Assembly: GCA_958295645.1 (NCBI GenBank)
Contig: OY282361.1
Span: 1,578,501-1,642,500, forward strand
Origin: Longimicrobiales bacterium
Lineage (GTDB): Bacteria > Gemmatimonadota > Gemmatimonadetes > Longimicrobiales > Gaopeijiaceae
DNA: 64,000 bases
Direction: 5' to 3'
A program made the translations under genes and the position numbers. A model generated the notes under the pieces. That model saw only the letters and a list, made by a program, of their open reading frames with translations, made no database searches and was not told where the DNA came from. Every line of letters begins with the position of its first letter. Position 1 is the first letter of the stretch. Positions 1 to 8,928 of this stretch are shown here, in pieces.

Positions 1-136
1 CGCAACGCAGGCCGCCGGACGCGAGCACCACGCAGAAGTGGTCCGCCGGACCGCCGCCCACGTAGACGAAGTCGGACAAGCCCGCCGGGACGGACAGTTG
101 GCGTCTTGCATCGCGTCGCCTGGACGGTCGGCGCAC
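1..136 (-). CDS. Start of an unidentified protein (partial, runs off the window)
   Basis: An open frame begins with GTG at 136 and runs off the left edge (45 codons seen). The visible N-terminus is arginine-rich and then reads LSDFVYVGGGPADHF. It starts 31 nt after the recN stop on the same strand, so it could be the next gene of that run. I do not recognise the family from this fragment, and the upstream ribosome-binding site is weak (GGCGGG). The reading frame could also be chance in GC-rich DNA. Confidence 0.3.
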   Translation of the reverse strand, partial: MRRPSRRRDARRQLSVPAGLSDFVYVGGGPADHFCVVLASGGLRC

Positions 137-167
137 CCCGCCGCGGACCCTTGTTGCCGCGAAGCCC

Positions 168-1841
168 TTAGGAGCGCCCCTCCCCCAAGAGCGCCCGCGC
201 ATGGTCGCGCGAGGGCGCGGATTCAGGATCGCCGCCCAACATGCGGGCGATCTCGCGCACGCGGTCGCCGCCGCGGACACGGCGGACGGAGGTGGCGGCA
301 GTGCGCCGACAGGCGTCCTTCTCCACCACCAGATGGCAGGAAGCGCGGGCGGCGATGCGCGCGAGGTGGGTGACGACGACGGTTTGCCGTCCCTCGGCCA
401 CGGCCCGCAGCTGGCCGGCCACGCGATTGGCCACGGCTCCGCCGACCCCCGCGTCGATCTCGTCGAAGACCAGGGTCGGCAGGTCGTCGGCGCCGGCGAG
501 CACCGACTTGAGAGCCAGCATCACCCTGGACAGCTCGCCGCCCGAGGCGATGTGGGCCAGCGGACCCAGCGGAAAGCCCGGGTTCATGGTAGCCATGAAG
601 CGGATGCGCTCCCGGCCGTGGGCCGAGGGCGGGTCCAACGCCTCCAACTGCACCGAGAAACGGCCGCCTTCCAGCCCCAATCCGGGGAACAAGGCTTCGG
701 TGCCTGCGGAAATCCGTTTCGCGGCATCGCGGCGGCGCAACGTCAGTCGATCGGCCGCATCGAGCCATGAAGCCTCCGCCTCGGCCAAGCGGCGGCGCAT
801 CTCGCGCAGATCCATCCCGGAGGCGTCCAATTCGTTCAGTTCGCGCTCCAGCGCCCGCCCTCTGGCGACGACCTCCTCGACGGAGCCGCCGTACTTCCGC
901 TTGAGCGCCTGGAGCGCGGCTTGGCGTTCGCGCAGGCGGTCCAGCCGTGCCGGATCGTGATCGACGGCGGCCGCGTAGCTCGCGAGTTCGGAGGCCACGT
1001 CCGCCACGCGGTGGTAGGCTTCCTGGATGGCTCCGGCCAACTCCGACAGGTCCGGATCGGCCTCCGCAAGTCGGTCCAGCCGTTTCTTGGCCGTCGCCAG
1101 CTGGTCGGTCGCGGCGTCGTCTCCGCCGTGCAGGGCTTCGTGGAGGGCTTCGGTCTCGGCGGCCAGGACTTCGGCATTGGCGAGGCGCGCCTCCGCGGCC
1201 TTGAGTTGGGCTTCCTCGCCGACTCGAAGCTCGGCCGCCCGGATCTCGTCCAGGTCTCGTCGAGCCGCCGCGGCGCGGGCCTCCAGCTTGCGGTTGCGCA
1301 CCTCCTTCTCCGCCAGCGCGGCCTTGAGCGCCCCGACCTCGCGAAACAACGCTTCGACCTCCTGCGCCAAGCCGGCCGAATCCCCGTAGGCGTCCAGCAC
1401 CTCTCGCTGGAACCCGGTCGAGAGCAGGCGCTGGTGGTCGTGCTGGCCGTGCAGGTCGACGAGAACCTGGCCGATGCTCCGCAGGTTGCCCGCGGTGGCG
1501 AGGGACCCGTTGATCCAGGCCCGGCTCCGGCCCTCGCTGCGCACCTCGCGGCGGAGAACGACCTGTCCGTCGTCGGTCTCGAAGCCCATGTCGTCCAGTC
1601 GCCGCACCGCCGCCGGAACTTTGCGAACGTCGGCCACGCCCTCGACGAGCGCCCGGTCCTTTCCGCTACGCACCGTCCCGGCGGAGGCTCTCCCGCCCAC
1701 GAGCAGGGCCAGAGCGCGCACGATCACCGACTTGCCCGCTCCCGTTTCGCCGGTAATGGCGTTGAGCCCCGGCGAGAGCGGGATCGTCAGCTCTTCGAGG
1801 ACGGCGAAGTGGCGGATTCGGAGGTCGACCAGCATGGCCAC
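168..1841 (-). CDS. recN: DNA repair protein RecN (SMC-like ATPase)
   Basis: RecN is a cytoplasmic SMC-family ATPase that tethers DNA during double-strand break repair. The 557-residue product has the family's usual length. Walker A GETGAGKS lies at residues 31-38, a long coiled-coil middle follows, then the ABC signature ASGGELSR (432-439) and Walker B TLVFDEIDAG (456-465), with VTHLARIAA after it as the switch His region. The start may be GTG at 1841 or ATG at 1835. Neither has a Shine-Dalgarno sequence, and a TAATCT element sits only a few bases upstream (1845-1850), so a leaderless or near-leaderless message is possible. It follows nadK by 121 nt. Confidence 0.96.
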   Translation of the reverse strand: MAMLVDLRIRHFAVLEELTIPLSPGLNAITGETGAGKSVIVRALALLVGGRASAGTVRSGKDRALVEGVADVRKVPAAVRRLDDMGFETDDGQVVLRREVRSEGRSRAWINGSLATAGNLRSIGQVLVDLHGQHDHQRLLSTGFQREVLDAYGDSAGLAQEVEALFREVGALKAALAEKEVRNRKLEARAAAARRDLDEIRAAELRVGEEAQLKAAEARLANAEVLAAETEALHEALHGGDDAATDQLATAKKRLDRLAEADPDLSELAGAIQEAYHRVADVASELASYAAAVDHDPARLDRLRERQAALQALKRKYGGSVEEVVARGRALERELNELDASGMDLREMRRRLAEAEASWLDAADRLTLRRRDAAKRISAGTEALFPGLGLEGGRFSVQLEALDPPSAHGRERIRFMATMNPGFPLGPLAHIASGGELSRVMLALKSVLAGADDLPTLVFDEIDAGVGGAVANRVAGQLRAVAEGRQTVVVTHLARIAARASCHLVVEKDACRRTAATSVRRVRGGDRVREIARMLGGDPESAPSRDHARALLGEGRS

Positions 1842-1962
1842 GAAAGATTACGGGGCGAGCGGGACGCGAACATGGCCGAACGGGCGCAACGCCCCGGCGC
1901 GGGCGCAAGCGCGGGAACTCGGCAAGCTGGGCGCTGGCGTCGAGCAGGCATTCGGCCCCGAC

Positions 1963-2991
1963 TCAGCTGCCCGTCGCCGGGCGCACCGCCCAGTTCAACT
2001 TCTGCCGCAGCGTCGCGAAGAAGGAGTGCTCGGGAAGGCGAACCAGCCGCGCCTTGGCCTCGCCGATTCTCACCGACACGCGGTCGTGGCTGCCGAAGGA
2101 CGCGCCCTCCTGGCCGTCCACCGTGAGAAACAGGCGGCCGCTCCGGTCGAGCACGGTCACGGCGATGGTCTCGGCGCCCGGCACCACCAGCGGCCGCACG
2201 GCCAGCGTGTGAGGCAGGATCGGAGTGACCAGCAGGCAATCCAGCTCGGGGGCGACGATCGGTCCGCCGGCCGACAGCGAATACGCCGTCGAGCCGGTGG
2301 GCGTCGAGAGAATCACGCCGTCTCCGGAAAAACTGCCGATCTCCGTCTGGCGGCCGTCCGATCCCGCCCAGAGGTCCAGCCGCACGACCCGGGCCGCGCC
2401 CGCCTTGTGCACGACCACGTCGTTCAACGCGGTGAAGCGGCGGGCGGATCCGCCTCCGTGCGGGCGAATCTCGGCTTCCAAGGTGACGCGATCCTCGATC
2501 AGGTGGTCGCCGCCCAGAATCCGCCGAACGCCGTCGCCGATGCCTCCGGGGGACAAGGCAGTGAGGAACCCCAGGCGCCCGAGATTGACGCCGAGGATGG
2601 GCACGTCGCGGTCGAAGACGGCCCGCGCCGCCCGCAGGAGCGTCCCGTCTCCTCCCAGCGAGACCACCAAGTCCACCGGGTCGCTCGCCAAGTCCACGAC
2701 GGGAGCGTCCAGCGCCCGCGGCACGAACGACTCCTCGACCGCCACGACGGAGCCGAACTCCTCGGCGATGCTCGCGATGCGGCGATAGGCCGTCGCAATG
2801 TCGGCGGACGGGGAGGGCGCGGCCGCTGGAGAGGGCGTGGCGGCTGGAGAGGGCACGGCGGTTGGGGAAGGCGCGGCCGCTGGAGACGGGAGGAGGCCCG
2901 GCTGCTCGGCGCTCGTCTCGTCGCTTGGGGCCGCAACCGGGAGGCCCCGGCCCACCACGGCAATGCGCTTGAACGGGGTGGAGCGACTCAC
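1963..2991 (-). CDS. nadK: NAD kinase with a proline/alanine-rich insert
   Basis: Cytoplasmic enzyme that phosphorylates NAD to NADP. The GGDG motif is at residues 113-116, NDVVVHK at 190-196 and the STPTGSTAYSLSAGG segment at 229-243. The GTG start at 2991 overlaps the stop of the upstream prenyl synthase as GTGA, which suggests translational coupling. At 342 residues it is longer than the usual ~290-300. The extra length is a low-complexity stretch (about residues 33-62) of PSPAAA-like units, placed right after the first beta strand (RIAVVGRG) and before the helix AYRRIASIAEEFG. The catalytic core looks intact. Order ispA-nadK-recN fits a housekeeping run. Confidence 0.95.
   Translation of the reverse strand: MSRSTPFKRIAVVGRGLPVAAPSDETSAEQPGLLPSPAAAPSPTAVPSPAATPSPAAAPSPSADIATAYRRIASIAEEFGSVVAVEESFVPRALDAPVVDLASDPVDLVVSLGGDGTLLRAARAVFDRDVPILGVNLGRLGFLTALSPGGIGDGVRRILGGDHLIEDRVTLEAEIRPHGGGSARRFTALNDVVVHKAGAARVVRLDLWAGSDGRQTEIGSFSGDGVILSTPTGSTAYSLSAGGPIVAPELDCLLVTPILPHTLAVRPLVVPGAETIAVTVLDRSGRLFLTVDGQEGASFGSHDRVSVRIGEAKARLVRLPEHSFFATLRQKLNWAVRPATGS
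2809..2890 (-). repeat. 18-bp tandem repeat inside nadK
   Basis: About four and a half copies of an 18-bp unit (plus strand GGAGAGGGCGCGGCCGCT with small changes) lie in frame in nadK and encode repeated PSPAAA hexapeptides. The copies differ at a few positions, mostly silent or conservative, so the array is not brand new. Copy number is likely to vary among strains. Confidence 0.9.
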
Positions 2992-3902
2992 CTTCGCCGA
3001 TCCACGACGAACCGAGAGGCTTGCCGGAGCCGCGGGGCCTCCACGCCCGCGCCGTCGAGCGCCTGCCGCGCCCGCCTTGCCAAGCTCCGCGCCCTCGCCC
3101 GCGCTCCGTCGACGCCGAGCAGCGCGACGTACGTGGACTTGCGCATGTCGGTGTCCGACGGCCGCTTGCCCAGGACCTCCGCGGAAGAGGTGGCGTCCAA
3201 GACGTCGTCCATGACCTGAAACGCAAGCCCGACGTCCCTGCCGTAGCGGGCGACGGCCTCCGTCTGGGCGCTCGGCGCGCCGGCGGCCATCGCTCCCGCG
3301 ACGAGCGAAGCCGCAATGAGGCTTCCGGTCTTGAGCTGATGCAGGGCCGCCAGCTCGGTCTCGTTCAACGCTCGTCCCTCGGCCGCGAGATCCAGCGCCT
3401 GTCCGCCTATCATCCCGCCGGCGCCGGCGGCGGCCAGCAGCTGGGAGGCCACGGCCCGGGCGAGCGCATCGCCGCAACCCGCTCGCTTGGCGCCCTCGTA
3501 GGCGCAGAGGCCCGCCCACGGGATCAGGATGGCGCCGGCTGCGCCCGCGGCGGCCACTCCGTGCAAGGCGTGGCAGGAGGGGCGTCCGCGGCGCAACGGC
3601 GCATCGTCCATGCACGGCAGATCGTCGTGCATGAGCGAGTAGGCGTGGACGAGTTCGGGCGCGCAAGCGAGCTCGTAGACCGCCGCCCCCCCGTCCCGTC
3701 CCCCCAGCTCTTCGTAGGCCGTGACCAGGAACAGCGGACGCAGACGCTTTCCGCCGCCGAGAACCCCGTCCTGCACGGCCGCGGCCAGCCGCTGCGGAAG
3801 CTCGGCGGCGATTCGCGAGACGCAGACGCTCAGCGCCCTGTCGATGCGGTGACCCCGCCGCCGCACGTACGCCCCGAAGTCGTCCGCCGACCCCTCAGCC
3901 AT
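2988..3902 (-). CDS. ispA: Polyprenyl (farnesyl/geranylgeranyl) diphosphate synthase
   Basis: Condenses IPP with allylic diphosphates to make C15 or C20 prenyl diphosphates. Of 304 residues, GGGKRLRP (49-56), the first Asp-rich motif DDLPCMDD (93-100) and the second DDVLD (232-236) are all present. Its ATG overlaps the end of xseB by 8 nt, and its stop overlaps the nadK start. The position beside xseB is classic for ispA. Chain length cannot be fixed from sequence by eye; the residues before the first Asp motif (HAYSLMH) suggest a short product. The product probably feeds the squalene/phytoene synthase encoded at 37520-38599. Confidence 0.94.
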   Translation of the reverse strand: MAEGSADDFGAYVRRRGHRIDRALSVCVSRIAAELPQRLAAAVQDGVLGGGKRLRPLFLVTAYEELGGRDGGAAVYELACAPELVHAYSLMHDDLPCMDDAPLRRGRPSCHALHGVAAAGAAGAILIPWAGLCAYEGAKRAGCGDALARAVASQLLAAAGAGGMIGGQALDLAAEGRALNETELAALHQLKTGSLIAASLVAGAMAAGAPSAQTEAVARYGRDVGLAFQVMDDVLDATSSAEVLGKRPSDTDMRKSTYVALLGVDGARARARSLARRARQALDGAGVEAPRLRQASRFVVDRRR

Positions 3903-4185
3903 CGTCCGGGTCGTCGCCGTCGTCGAAGTCGAGATCGCGAACCTCTTCGCCCTGCGGCCCCGCCAGCTCCTGCACGCGGAGTTCGGCCCGAGCGAGCACT
4001 TCCTCCGCCTTCTTTACGTGCTCCATGCCCTCTTCGAACAGCGTCAGGGCCCGGCTCACCTCCACCGAATCGGAATCCAGGGCCGCGACGATTTCGTCGA
4101 TGCGGGCCAGACGGGCCTCGAGCCCCAGTTCGCCCGAGTCGCCACCCGCACCCTCGGCGCCCCTGCCCCGGTCGCCGCTATCCAT
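3895..4185 (-). CDS. xseB: Exodeoxyribonuclease VII small subunit
   Basis: Small subunit of exonuclease VII, which degrades single-stranded DNA with XseA. The conserved core LARIDEIVAALDSDSVEVSRAL and LFEEGMEHVKKAEEVL forms the expected helical pair, followed by a very acidic tail (DDGDDPDDG). I chose ATG 4185 because GGGAG lies 8 nt before it; a GTG at 4200 in the same frame would add five residues. The start overlaps the xseA stop by 8 nt, and the stop overlaps ispA, so folD, xseA, xseB, ispA and nadK look like one coupled operon. Confidence 0.92.
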   Translation of the reverse strand: MDSGDRGRGAEGAGGDSGELGLEARLARIDEIVAALDSDSVEVSRALTLFEEGMEHVKKAEEVLARAELRVQELAGPQGEEVRDLDFDDGDDPDDG

Positions 4186-5566
4186 CGCGCACTCCCGCAC
4201 TCCTACGCTCGGCCTCGGCGTCCAACACGCGACAGTCCACGCTCCCGTCCACGACCTTCAAGCGAAAGTTCCGGCCGACGGCGAAGTCCCGCAGGCGCCG
4301 CAACACCTCGCCGTCGGGTCCCAGCGGAATCGCGAAGCCGCGCCCCAGCGTCGCCAGCGGCGATCGGGCCTGCAGGGCCGCCGCGGACTTGGCCAGCCAA
4401 GTGGCCCGGTTCCTCGCGACCGCGACGAACAGATTGGTCGCCACGGATCGTCGCACCGCCAGGCGAGCCGTCTCCAGGCCGATCCGTCTGCGAACCGCCT
4501 CTTCCATGCGGCGACGACGACCAGCCAAGCGTTCCCGCTCCAAGGCGACCCGCCGACGAGAGGCCTGCGCCATGCGGAGGCCCTGCTCCGCCACGCGCTC
4601 CCGTTGCCCCGCGCCGATGCGGCGGCCCTGCCGGAGAAGCCCGCGCCGTCCCGCCGACGCCCTCATGCGCGCAACGCCGACCTTCATGCCAAGTCCTCTG
4701 CGCATTCTGCCGGACCGCTCGTCCAACTGCTGCGCGACGGTCTCGCGCTCGGGCACCACGGCCTCCGCCGCGGCGGACGGCGTCGGGGCCCTCACGTCCG
4801 CCACCAAGTCGCAGATCGTCACGTCGGTCTCGTGCCCCACGCCGGACACGACCGGCACCGGACTCGCGGCCACCGCCCTCGCGACCGCCTCCTCGTTGAA
4901 GGCCCACAAGTCCTCCAACGAGCCGCCGCCGCGCGCGACCACGATCACCTCCGGCCGACGACGCGCCATCACGCCCAGCGCCTCCACGATCTCCTCCGCC
5001 GCGCCTTCGCCCTGCACCCTCGTCCCGCGCACAAGGAGCCGCACCCAGGGCGCCCGCCGCGACACCACCGAGGCGATGTCGCGCAATGCCGCGCCCGACA
5101 GCGAGGTCACCACGCCCACGGTGCGCGGGTAGCGCGGCAACGGCCGCCGGCGCTCCGGATCGATCAGCCTCTCCCTTTCGAGCCGGCCCCGCAGCTCTTC
5201 GAAGAGCCGCTTCCACCTGCCCTCCGCCCCTTCGGCCTCCAGCCACCGGACCCGCATCTGGTACCGGCCCTTCGGCTCGTACAACGTGAGCCCGCCGTAG
5301 ACCCGGACGCCGATGCCGTCTTCGGGCGCCCCGGCCTGCCGCTCGGCGTCCCAGCGAAAGAGCACGCAACTGATTTCCGCGGCTTCGTCCTTCAGCGTGA
5401 AGTACCAGTGGCCCGACTGGGCGCGGTAGGCGTTCGTCGTCTCCCCCCGCACCCAGAACCCGCCGGCCTCGCGCTCCAGGAGGCCCCGCGCCGCCTGGTT
5501 GACTTGGCTGACCGTCCAGACAGGCCGTTCCGCCTCGCCGGCCCCCGCCGCCGGCCACGCACTCAT
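4178..5566 (-). CDS. xseA: Exodeoxyribonuclease VII large subunit
   Basis: Catalytic subunit of exonuclease VII, 462 residues, close to the E. coli length. An N-terminal OB-fold (about 17-110, with [15 protein letters not shown] and [19 protein letters not shown]) binds single-stranded DNA. The nuclease core has [34 protein letters not shown] and [21 protein letters not shown], followed by an arginine-rich coiled region of XseB-binding type. It begins with ATG overlapping the folD stop as ATGA. Confidence 0.96.
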   Translation of the reverse strand: MSAWPAAGAGEAERPVWTVSQVNQAARGLLEREAGGFWVRGETTNAYRAQSGHWYFTLKDEAAEISCVLFRWDAERQAGAPEDGIGVRVYGGLTLYEPKGRYQMRVRWLEAEGAEGRWKRLFEELRGRLERERLIDPERRRPLPRYPRTVGVVTSLSGAALRDIASVVSRRAPWVRLLVRGTRVQGEGAAEEIVEALGVMARRRPEVIVVARGGGSLEDLWAFNEEAVARAVAASPVPVVSGVGHETDVTICDLVADVRAPTPSAAAEAVVPERETVAQQLDERSGRMRRGLGMKVGVARMRASAGRRGLLRQGRRIGAGQRERVAEQGLRMAQASRRRVALERERLAGRRRRMEEAVRRRIGLETARLAVRRSVATNLFVAVARNRATWLAKSAAALQARSPLATLGRGFAIPLGPDGEVLRRLRDFAVGRNFRLKVVDGSVDCRVLDAEAERRSAGVRDG

Positions 5567-6456
5567 GCGCCGCCGCCCCGCAACCGAACCGCCGCCTCCA
5601 CCGTGTTCGCCAGCAGCATGGCGATGGTCATCGGGCCCACGCCGCCCGGCACCGGCGTGATCGCGCCCGCCACTTCCTGGACGCCGTCGAAGTCCACGTC
5701 GCCCACAACGCGGTAGCCGCGGTCCACGTCCAAGTCCACCACGCGGTTCGTGCCCACGTCGATCACCACCGCGCCCGGCTTGACCATGTCCGCGGTGACG
5801 GTGCCGGGCCTGCCGACGGCCACCACGAGGATGTCCGCCGTCCGGGTCAGGGCGCCGAGGTCCGCCGTCCGGCTGTGCGCGACGCTGACCGTGGCGTTTC
5901 CTCCGGGAGCCTGGCGAAGGAGCAGGAAGGCCATGGGCTTGCCGACGATGTTGGAGCGGCCCACGACGACGACGTGCTTGCCCGCCGGATCGTGACCGCT
6001 GCGCATCAGCATCTCGACGATTCCACGCGGCGTGCAGGGCGCCAGCACGGCCGGGTCCCCGGTGGCCAGGCGGCCCACGTTCATGGGGTGGAAGCCGTCC
6101 ACGTCCTTGGCCGGATCGACGGCCAGCAGAACCTTGGCTTCGTCGATCTGCTTCGGCAGAGGAAGTTGCACGAGGATGCCGTGCACCTCGGGGTCGGCGT
6201 TGAGCGTGGCGATCAGGTCCAGCAAGCCCGCTTCGCTGGTGTCCTCCGGGAGGGTCGATTGGCGCGAGTGCAGTCCGGCCTCGGCGGCGGCGCGGTTCTT
6301 CATCCCGACGTAGAGCTGGCTCGCCGGGCTGTCGCCGACGAGGATCGTGGCGAGGCCCGGGACGAGGCCTCCGGCGGTCAGTTCGGCCACTTGGCCGTGG
6401 AGTTCCTCGCGAATGGTGCGGGCGATCTTGGCACCCGAGATGATCGTGGCGGACAT
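5563..6456 (-). CDS. folD: Bifunctional methylene-THF dehydrogenase / methenyl-THF cyclohydrolase
   Basis: Interconverts 5,10-methylene-, methenyl- and 10-formyl-tetrahydrofolate using NADP. The 297 residues carry the catalytic YVGMK (Y49, K53), VQLPLP (96-101), [10 protein letters not shown] (115-124) and the Rossmann loop [10 protein letters not shown] (166-175). The C-terminus has [14 protein letters not shown]. It is the first gene of the folD-xseA-xseB-ispA-nadK run, 46 nt after rny, and may share the rny transcript. It complements the folE2 gene at 39.1 kb in folate metabolism. Confidence 0.97.
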   Translation of the reverse strand: MSATIISGAKIARTIREELHGQVAELTAGGLVPGLATILVGDSPASQLYVGMKNRAAAEAGLHSRQSTLPEDTSEAGLLDLIATLNADPEVHGILVQLPLPKQIDEAKVLLAVDPAKDVDGFHPMNVGRLATGDPAVLAPCTPRGIVEMLMRSGHDPAGKHVVVVGRSNIVGKPMAFLLLRQAPGGNATVSVAHSRTADLGALTRTADILVVAVGRPGTVTADMVKPGAVVIDVGTNRVVDLDVDRGYRVVGDVDFDGVQEVAGAITPVPGGVGPMTIAMLLANTVEAAVRLRGGGA

Positions 6457-6502
6457 GATGGATTGAGCCGGGGTTGGGGGAAAGGGGGTTTCGGGGGATG
6501 GT

Positions 6503-8092
6503 TCAGCGCGCGAAGTCGACCGCGCGGGTCTCTCGAATCACCACGACCTTGATTTGGCCGGGGTACTGAAGGTCGTTCTCGATCTTGCGGGCGACGTCTT
6601 CCGAAATGCGGGCCATGGCTTCGTCCGACACTTTCTCCGGCTGCACCATGACCCGGAGCTCCCGGCCCGCCTGGATGGCGAAGGAACGCTCGACGCCGGG
6701 GTGCTCCATGGCGATCTCCTCGAGCTTCTCGAGACGTTCGACGTAGCCCTCGAACATCTCCCTGCGCGCGCCGGGCCGGGATCCGCTGATCGCGTCGGCC
6801 GCAGCGACCAGCCACGCCTCCGGGTAGCGGGGCGGCTCGTCGCCGTGGTGGGACCGGATGGCGTTGAGGACGACGTCGGGCTCCTCGCAGCGCCTGCACA
6901 GACGGTAGCCCAGCTCGACGTGCGTCTGCTCCTGCTCGTGCGTGAGGCCCTTGCCCACGTCGTGGAGGACGCCGGCCCGCTTGGCCATCTGGGCGTCCAG
7001 GCCCATTTCCGCCGCCATGCTGCCGGCCAGGACGGCCACTTCAAGCGAATGGGCGAGCTGGTTCTGGCCGAAGGAAGTGCGGAACTTCAGCCGGCCCAGA
7101 ACCTTGACCACTTCGTCGTGAACGCCGTGGACGCCCAGCCGGTAGAGCACGTCCTCGGCGGCTTCCCTCATCTGCTCCTCCACCTCTTCGCCGGCCTTGG
7201 CGACGACTTCTTCGATGCGGGCGGGGTGGATGCGTCCGTCGTCGACGAGCTTGGCCAGCGCCGTCCGCGCCACTTCGCGCCTGACCGGGTCGTAGCCCGA
7301 CAGCACCACGGCTTCCGGCGTGTCGTCGATCACGACGTTGACGCCCGTGGCCTGCTCGAAGGCTCGAACATTGCGTCCTTCGCGCCCGATGATCCTGCCC
7401 TTCATCTCGTCGGAGGGGAGATGGACCACCGAAACCGTCAGCTGCGCCGTCTCGTTGGCCGCCACGCGCTGGATCGCCATGGCGACGAGCTTCTTGGCCT
7501 CCCGGTCGGCGGTCCGGCGAGCCTCCTCCTTGATGTCGCGGATGCGGTTGGCCGCCTCTGCCCTCGCTTCGTCCTCCATCGCCGCGGACAGGGCCGCCTT
7601 GGCCTCTTCCGAGGACATGCCCGCAACGCCCTCCAGCCGCGCCTGCGTCTCGGTCCGCAGGCGGCCCACTTCCTCCTGCTGCCCGGCGAGCGTCCGGCCG
7701 GCGTCGTCCAAGCTGCGCGCCCGGCGGTCCATCTCGCCTTCGCGTCCCTTCAGCGAGTCCTCGCGGCGGTCGAGCTGCTCGGATCGGCGGCCGGCGCCGC
7801 GCATCTCCTCGCGAAGCTGCCGCTCGGCCTCCTCGACTTTCGACCTGCGGCGAGCTTCCTCCCCCTCCCAGGCCTCCTTGAGGCGAAACGCCTCTTCCTT
7901 GGCCTCCACCGCGGTGGCGCGCCGCAAGTTCGCCGCGTCCGTCTCCGCCTGCTTCCGGATCAGCGAAGCTTCGTCTTCCGCCGCTGCCCTCTCCCTGCGC
8001 CGCCGCGCCCGCTCCCGGCTCCGTCCCAAGAAGAAGCCCAAGACCGCGCCGACGACTGCGCCCACCGCCAGGGAAATTCCCAGCGGGTCCAT
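6503..8092 (-). CDS. rny: Ribonuclease Y
   Basis: Membrane-anchored endoribonuclease that starts mRNA decay. Of 529 residues, 4-23 form a transmembrane helix, 25-200 a charged coiled coil, the KH domain carries [10 protein letters not shown] (232-241), and the HD domain has H348 and the HD pair at 377-378 (VLHDVGKG). The C-terminus ends [19 protein letters not shown], typical of the family. ATG 8092 follows a leader of about 90 nt behind a candidate promoter at 8185-8214. Confidence 0.97.
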   Translation of the reverse strand: MDPLGISLAVGAVVGAVLGFFLGRSRERARRRRERAAAEDEASLIRKQAETDAANLRRATAVEAKEEAFRLKEAWEGEEARRRSKVEEAERQLREEMRGAGRRSEQLDRREDSLKGREGEMDRRARSLDDAGRTLAGQQEEVGRLRTETQARLEGVAGMSSEEAKAALSAAMEDEARAEAANRIRDIKEEARRTADREAKKLVAMAIQRVAANETAQLTVSVVHLPSDEMKGRIIGREGRNVRAFEQATGVNVVIDDTPEAVVLSGYDPVRREVARTALAKLVDDGRIHPARIEEVVAKAGEEVEEQMREAAEDVLYRLGVHGVHDEVVKVLGRLKFRTSFGQNQLAHSLEVAVLAGSMAAEMGLDAQMAKRAGVLHDVGKGLTHEQEQTHVELGYRLCRRCEEPDVVLNAIRSHHGDEPPRYPEAWLVAAADAISGSRPGARREMFEGYVERLEKLEEIAMEHPGVERSFAIQAGRELRVMVQPEKVSDEAMARISEDVARKIENDLQYPGQIKVVVIRETRAVDFAR

Positions 8093-8184
8093 GTATTTTC
8101 TCCACAGCCGGACGATCTCGCCCGGCCGAAACGATTCGACAGCGGAATCCGCCGGTGGTTCAGCGGCTCCGGGTTGCGCGGGGT

Positions 8185-8214
8185 ACTATACGATTGCGCG
8201 TTGCGGCGGCGCAA
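8185..8214 (-). promoter_or_regulatory. Candidate promoter for rny
   Basis: Read on the minus strand, TTGCGC (8209-8214) and TATAGT (8185-8190) are separated by 18 nt, about 90 nt upstream of the rny start. The -10 is good and the -35 matches only its first three bases. The two flanking genes leave 242 nt here, enough for an independent promoter. Confidence 0.4.
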
Positions 8215-8334
8215 GCGGCGGGAGGGTGCGGGGGCGCACTGCAGGGGACGGACGGGCGCGGCGGCGGAGTCGGCCGGGCGCGTTGCGCCTAGCGGTGCAC
8301 CGTGGGCGCCTCCTAGCGGGCCGGGCGTCGGCGC

Positions 8335-8928
8335 CTAGCGGATTCGGGGGCCGCCGGTTCGGTCGTCCGGGACGAAGCGGTCGCGGGCGGGCATGCGGAC
8401 GGAGGCCAGGGCGGCCGAGTCCATGACGGCCTCGGGCGCCACCAGGCCGTTCAAGCTGAGGACGTACCCGACCACGGCGTACACTTGCTCGTCGGACAGG
8501 GAGCCGGGCGCGTTCTGGGGCATGGCCTTCCGCGTGTAGTCGAAGAGGGTGGTCGCGTAGGGCCAGTAGAGGCCGACGGCTCGGTCGGCGGGCCACTGGT
8601 CCCATGAGCCGCTGGAGACCAGCCGTTCGTTGGGGCCTTCCGTCCCCGAGGGACCATGGCAGGCCGCGCAGTACGTATCGTAGACCTGCCGCCCTTCTTC
8701 GACCGAACCCGCCCCAGGCGGCAGCCCCTCGCCGTTCGGCTTGACGTCGACGTCCCACAGCGCGACGCGTTCGTCGGAAGCCGGCCGGCCGAAGTCGAAC
8801 CGGGCCGGCGCCTCCGGGGGAAGTCCGTCCGACCGCTCGTCGGCGGGCCTCTCCACGACGCATCCTGCCAGCGTCCCGGCGGCGGCGAAGGCAAGGAGCC
8901 CGCACAGGCGCCCGCGCGGCCGGCGCAT
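8335..8928 (-). CDS. c-type cytochrome lipoprotein, partner of the sulfite dehydrogenase
   Basis: Predicted periplasmic lipoprotein of 197 residues. The lipobox LAGC puts the acylated cysteine at 23. A single haem site CAACH lies at 87-91, and a later methionine in KAMPQNAPGSLSDEQV is the likely sixth ligand. The C-terminal helix YAVVGYVLSLNG is typical of class I cytochromes c. Its ATG overlaps the preceding stop by one base (TGATG), so it is translated with the molybdopterin subunit and should accept its electrons. It resembles the SoxD/SorB role, but with one haem. The TAG stop lies within a short repeated motif (8331-8341). Confidence 0.88.
   Translation of the reverse strand: MRRPRGRLCGLLAFAAAGTLAGCVVERPADERSDGLPPEAPARFDFGRPASDERVALWDVDVKPNGEGLPPGAGSVEEGRQVYDTYCAACHGPSGTEGPNERLVSSGSWDQWPADRAVGLYWPYATTLFDYTRKAMPQNAPGSLSDEQVYAVVGYVLSLNGLVAPEAVMDSAALASVRMPARDRFVPDDRTGGPRIR

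Noticed and set aside
3021-5132. A 703-codon plus-strand frame across ispA, xseB and xseA
   Set aside because: It crosses three well-supported minus-strand genes and is arginine/proline-rich noise.
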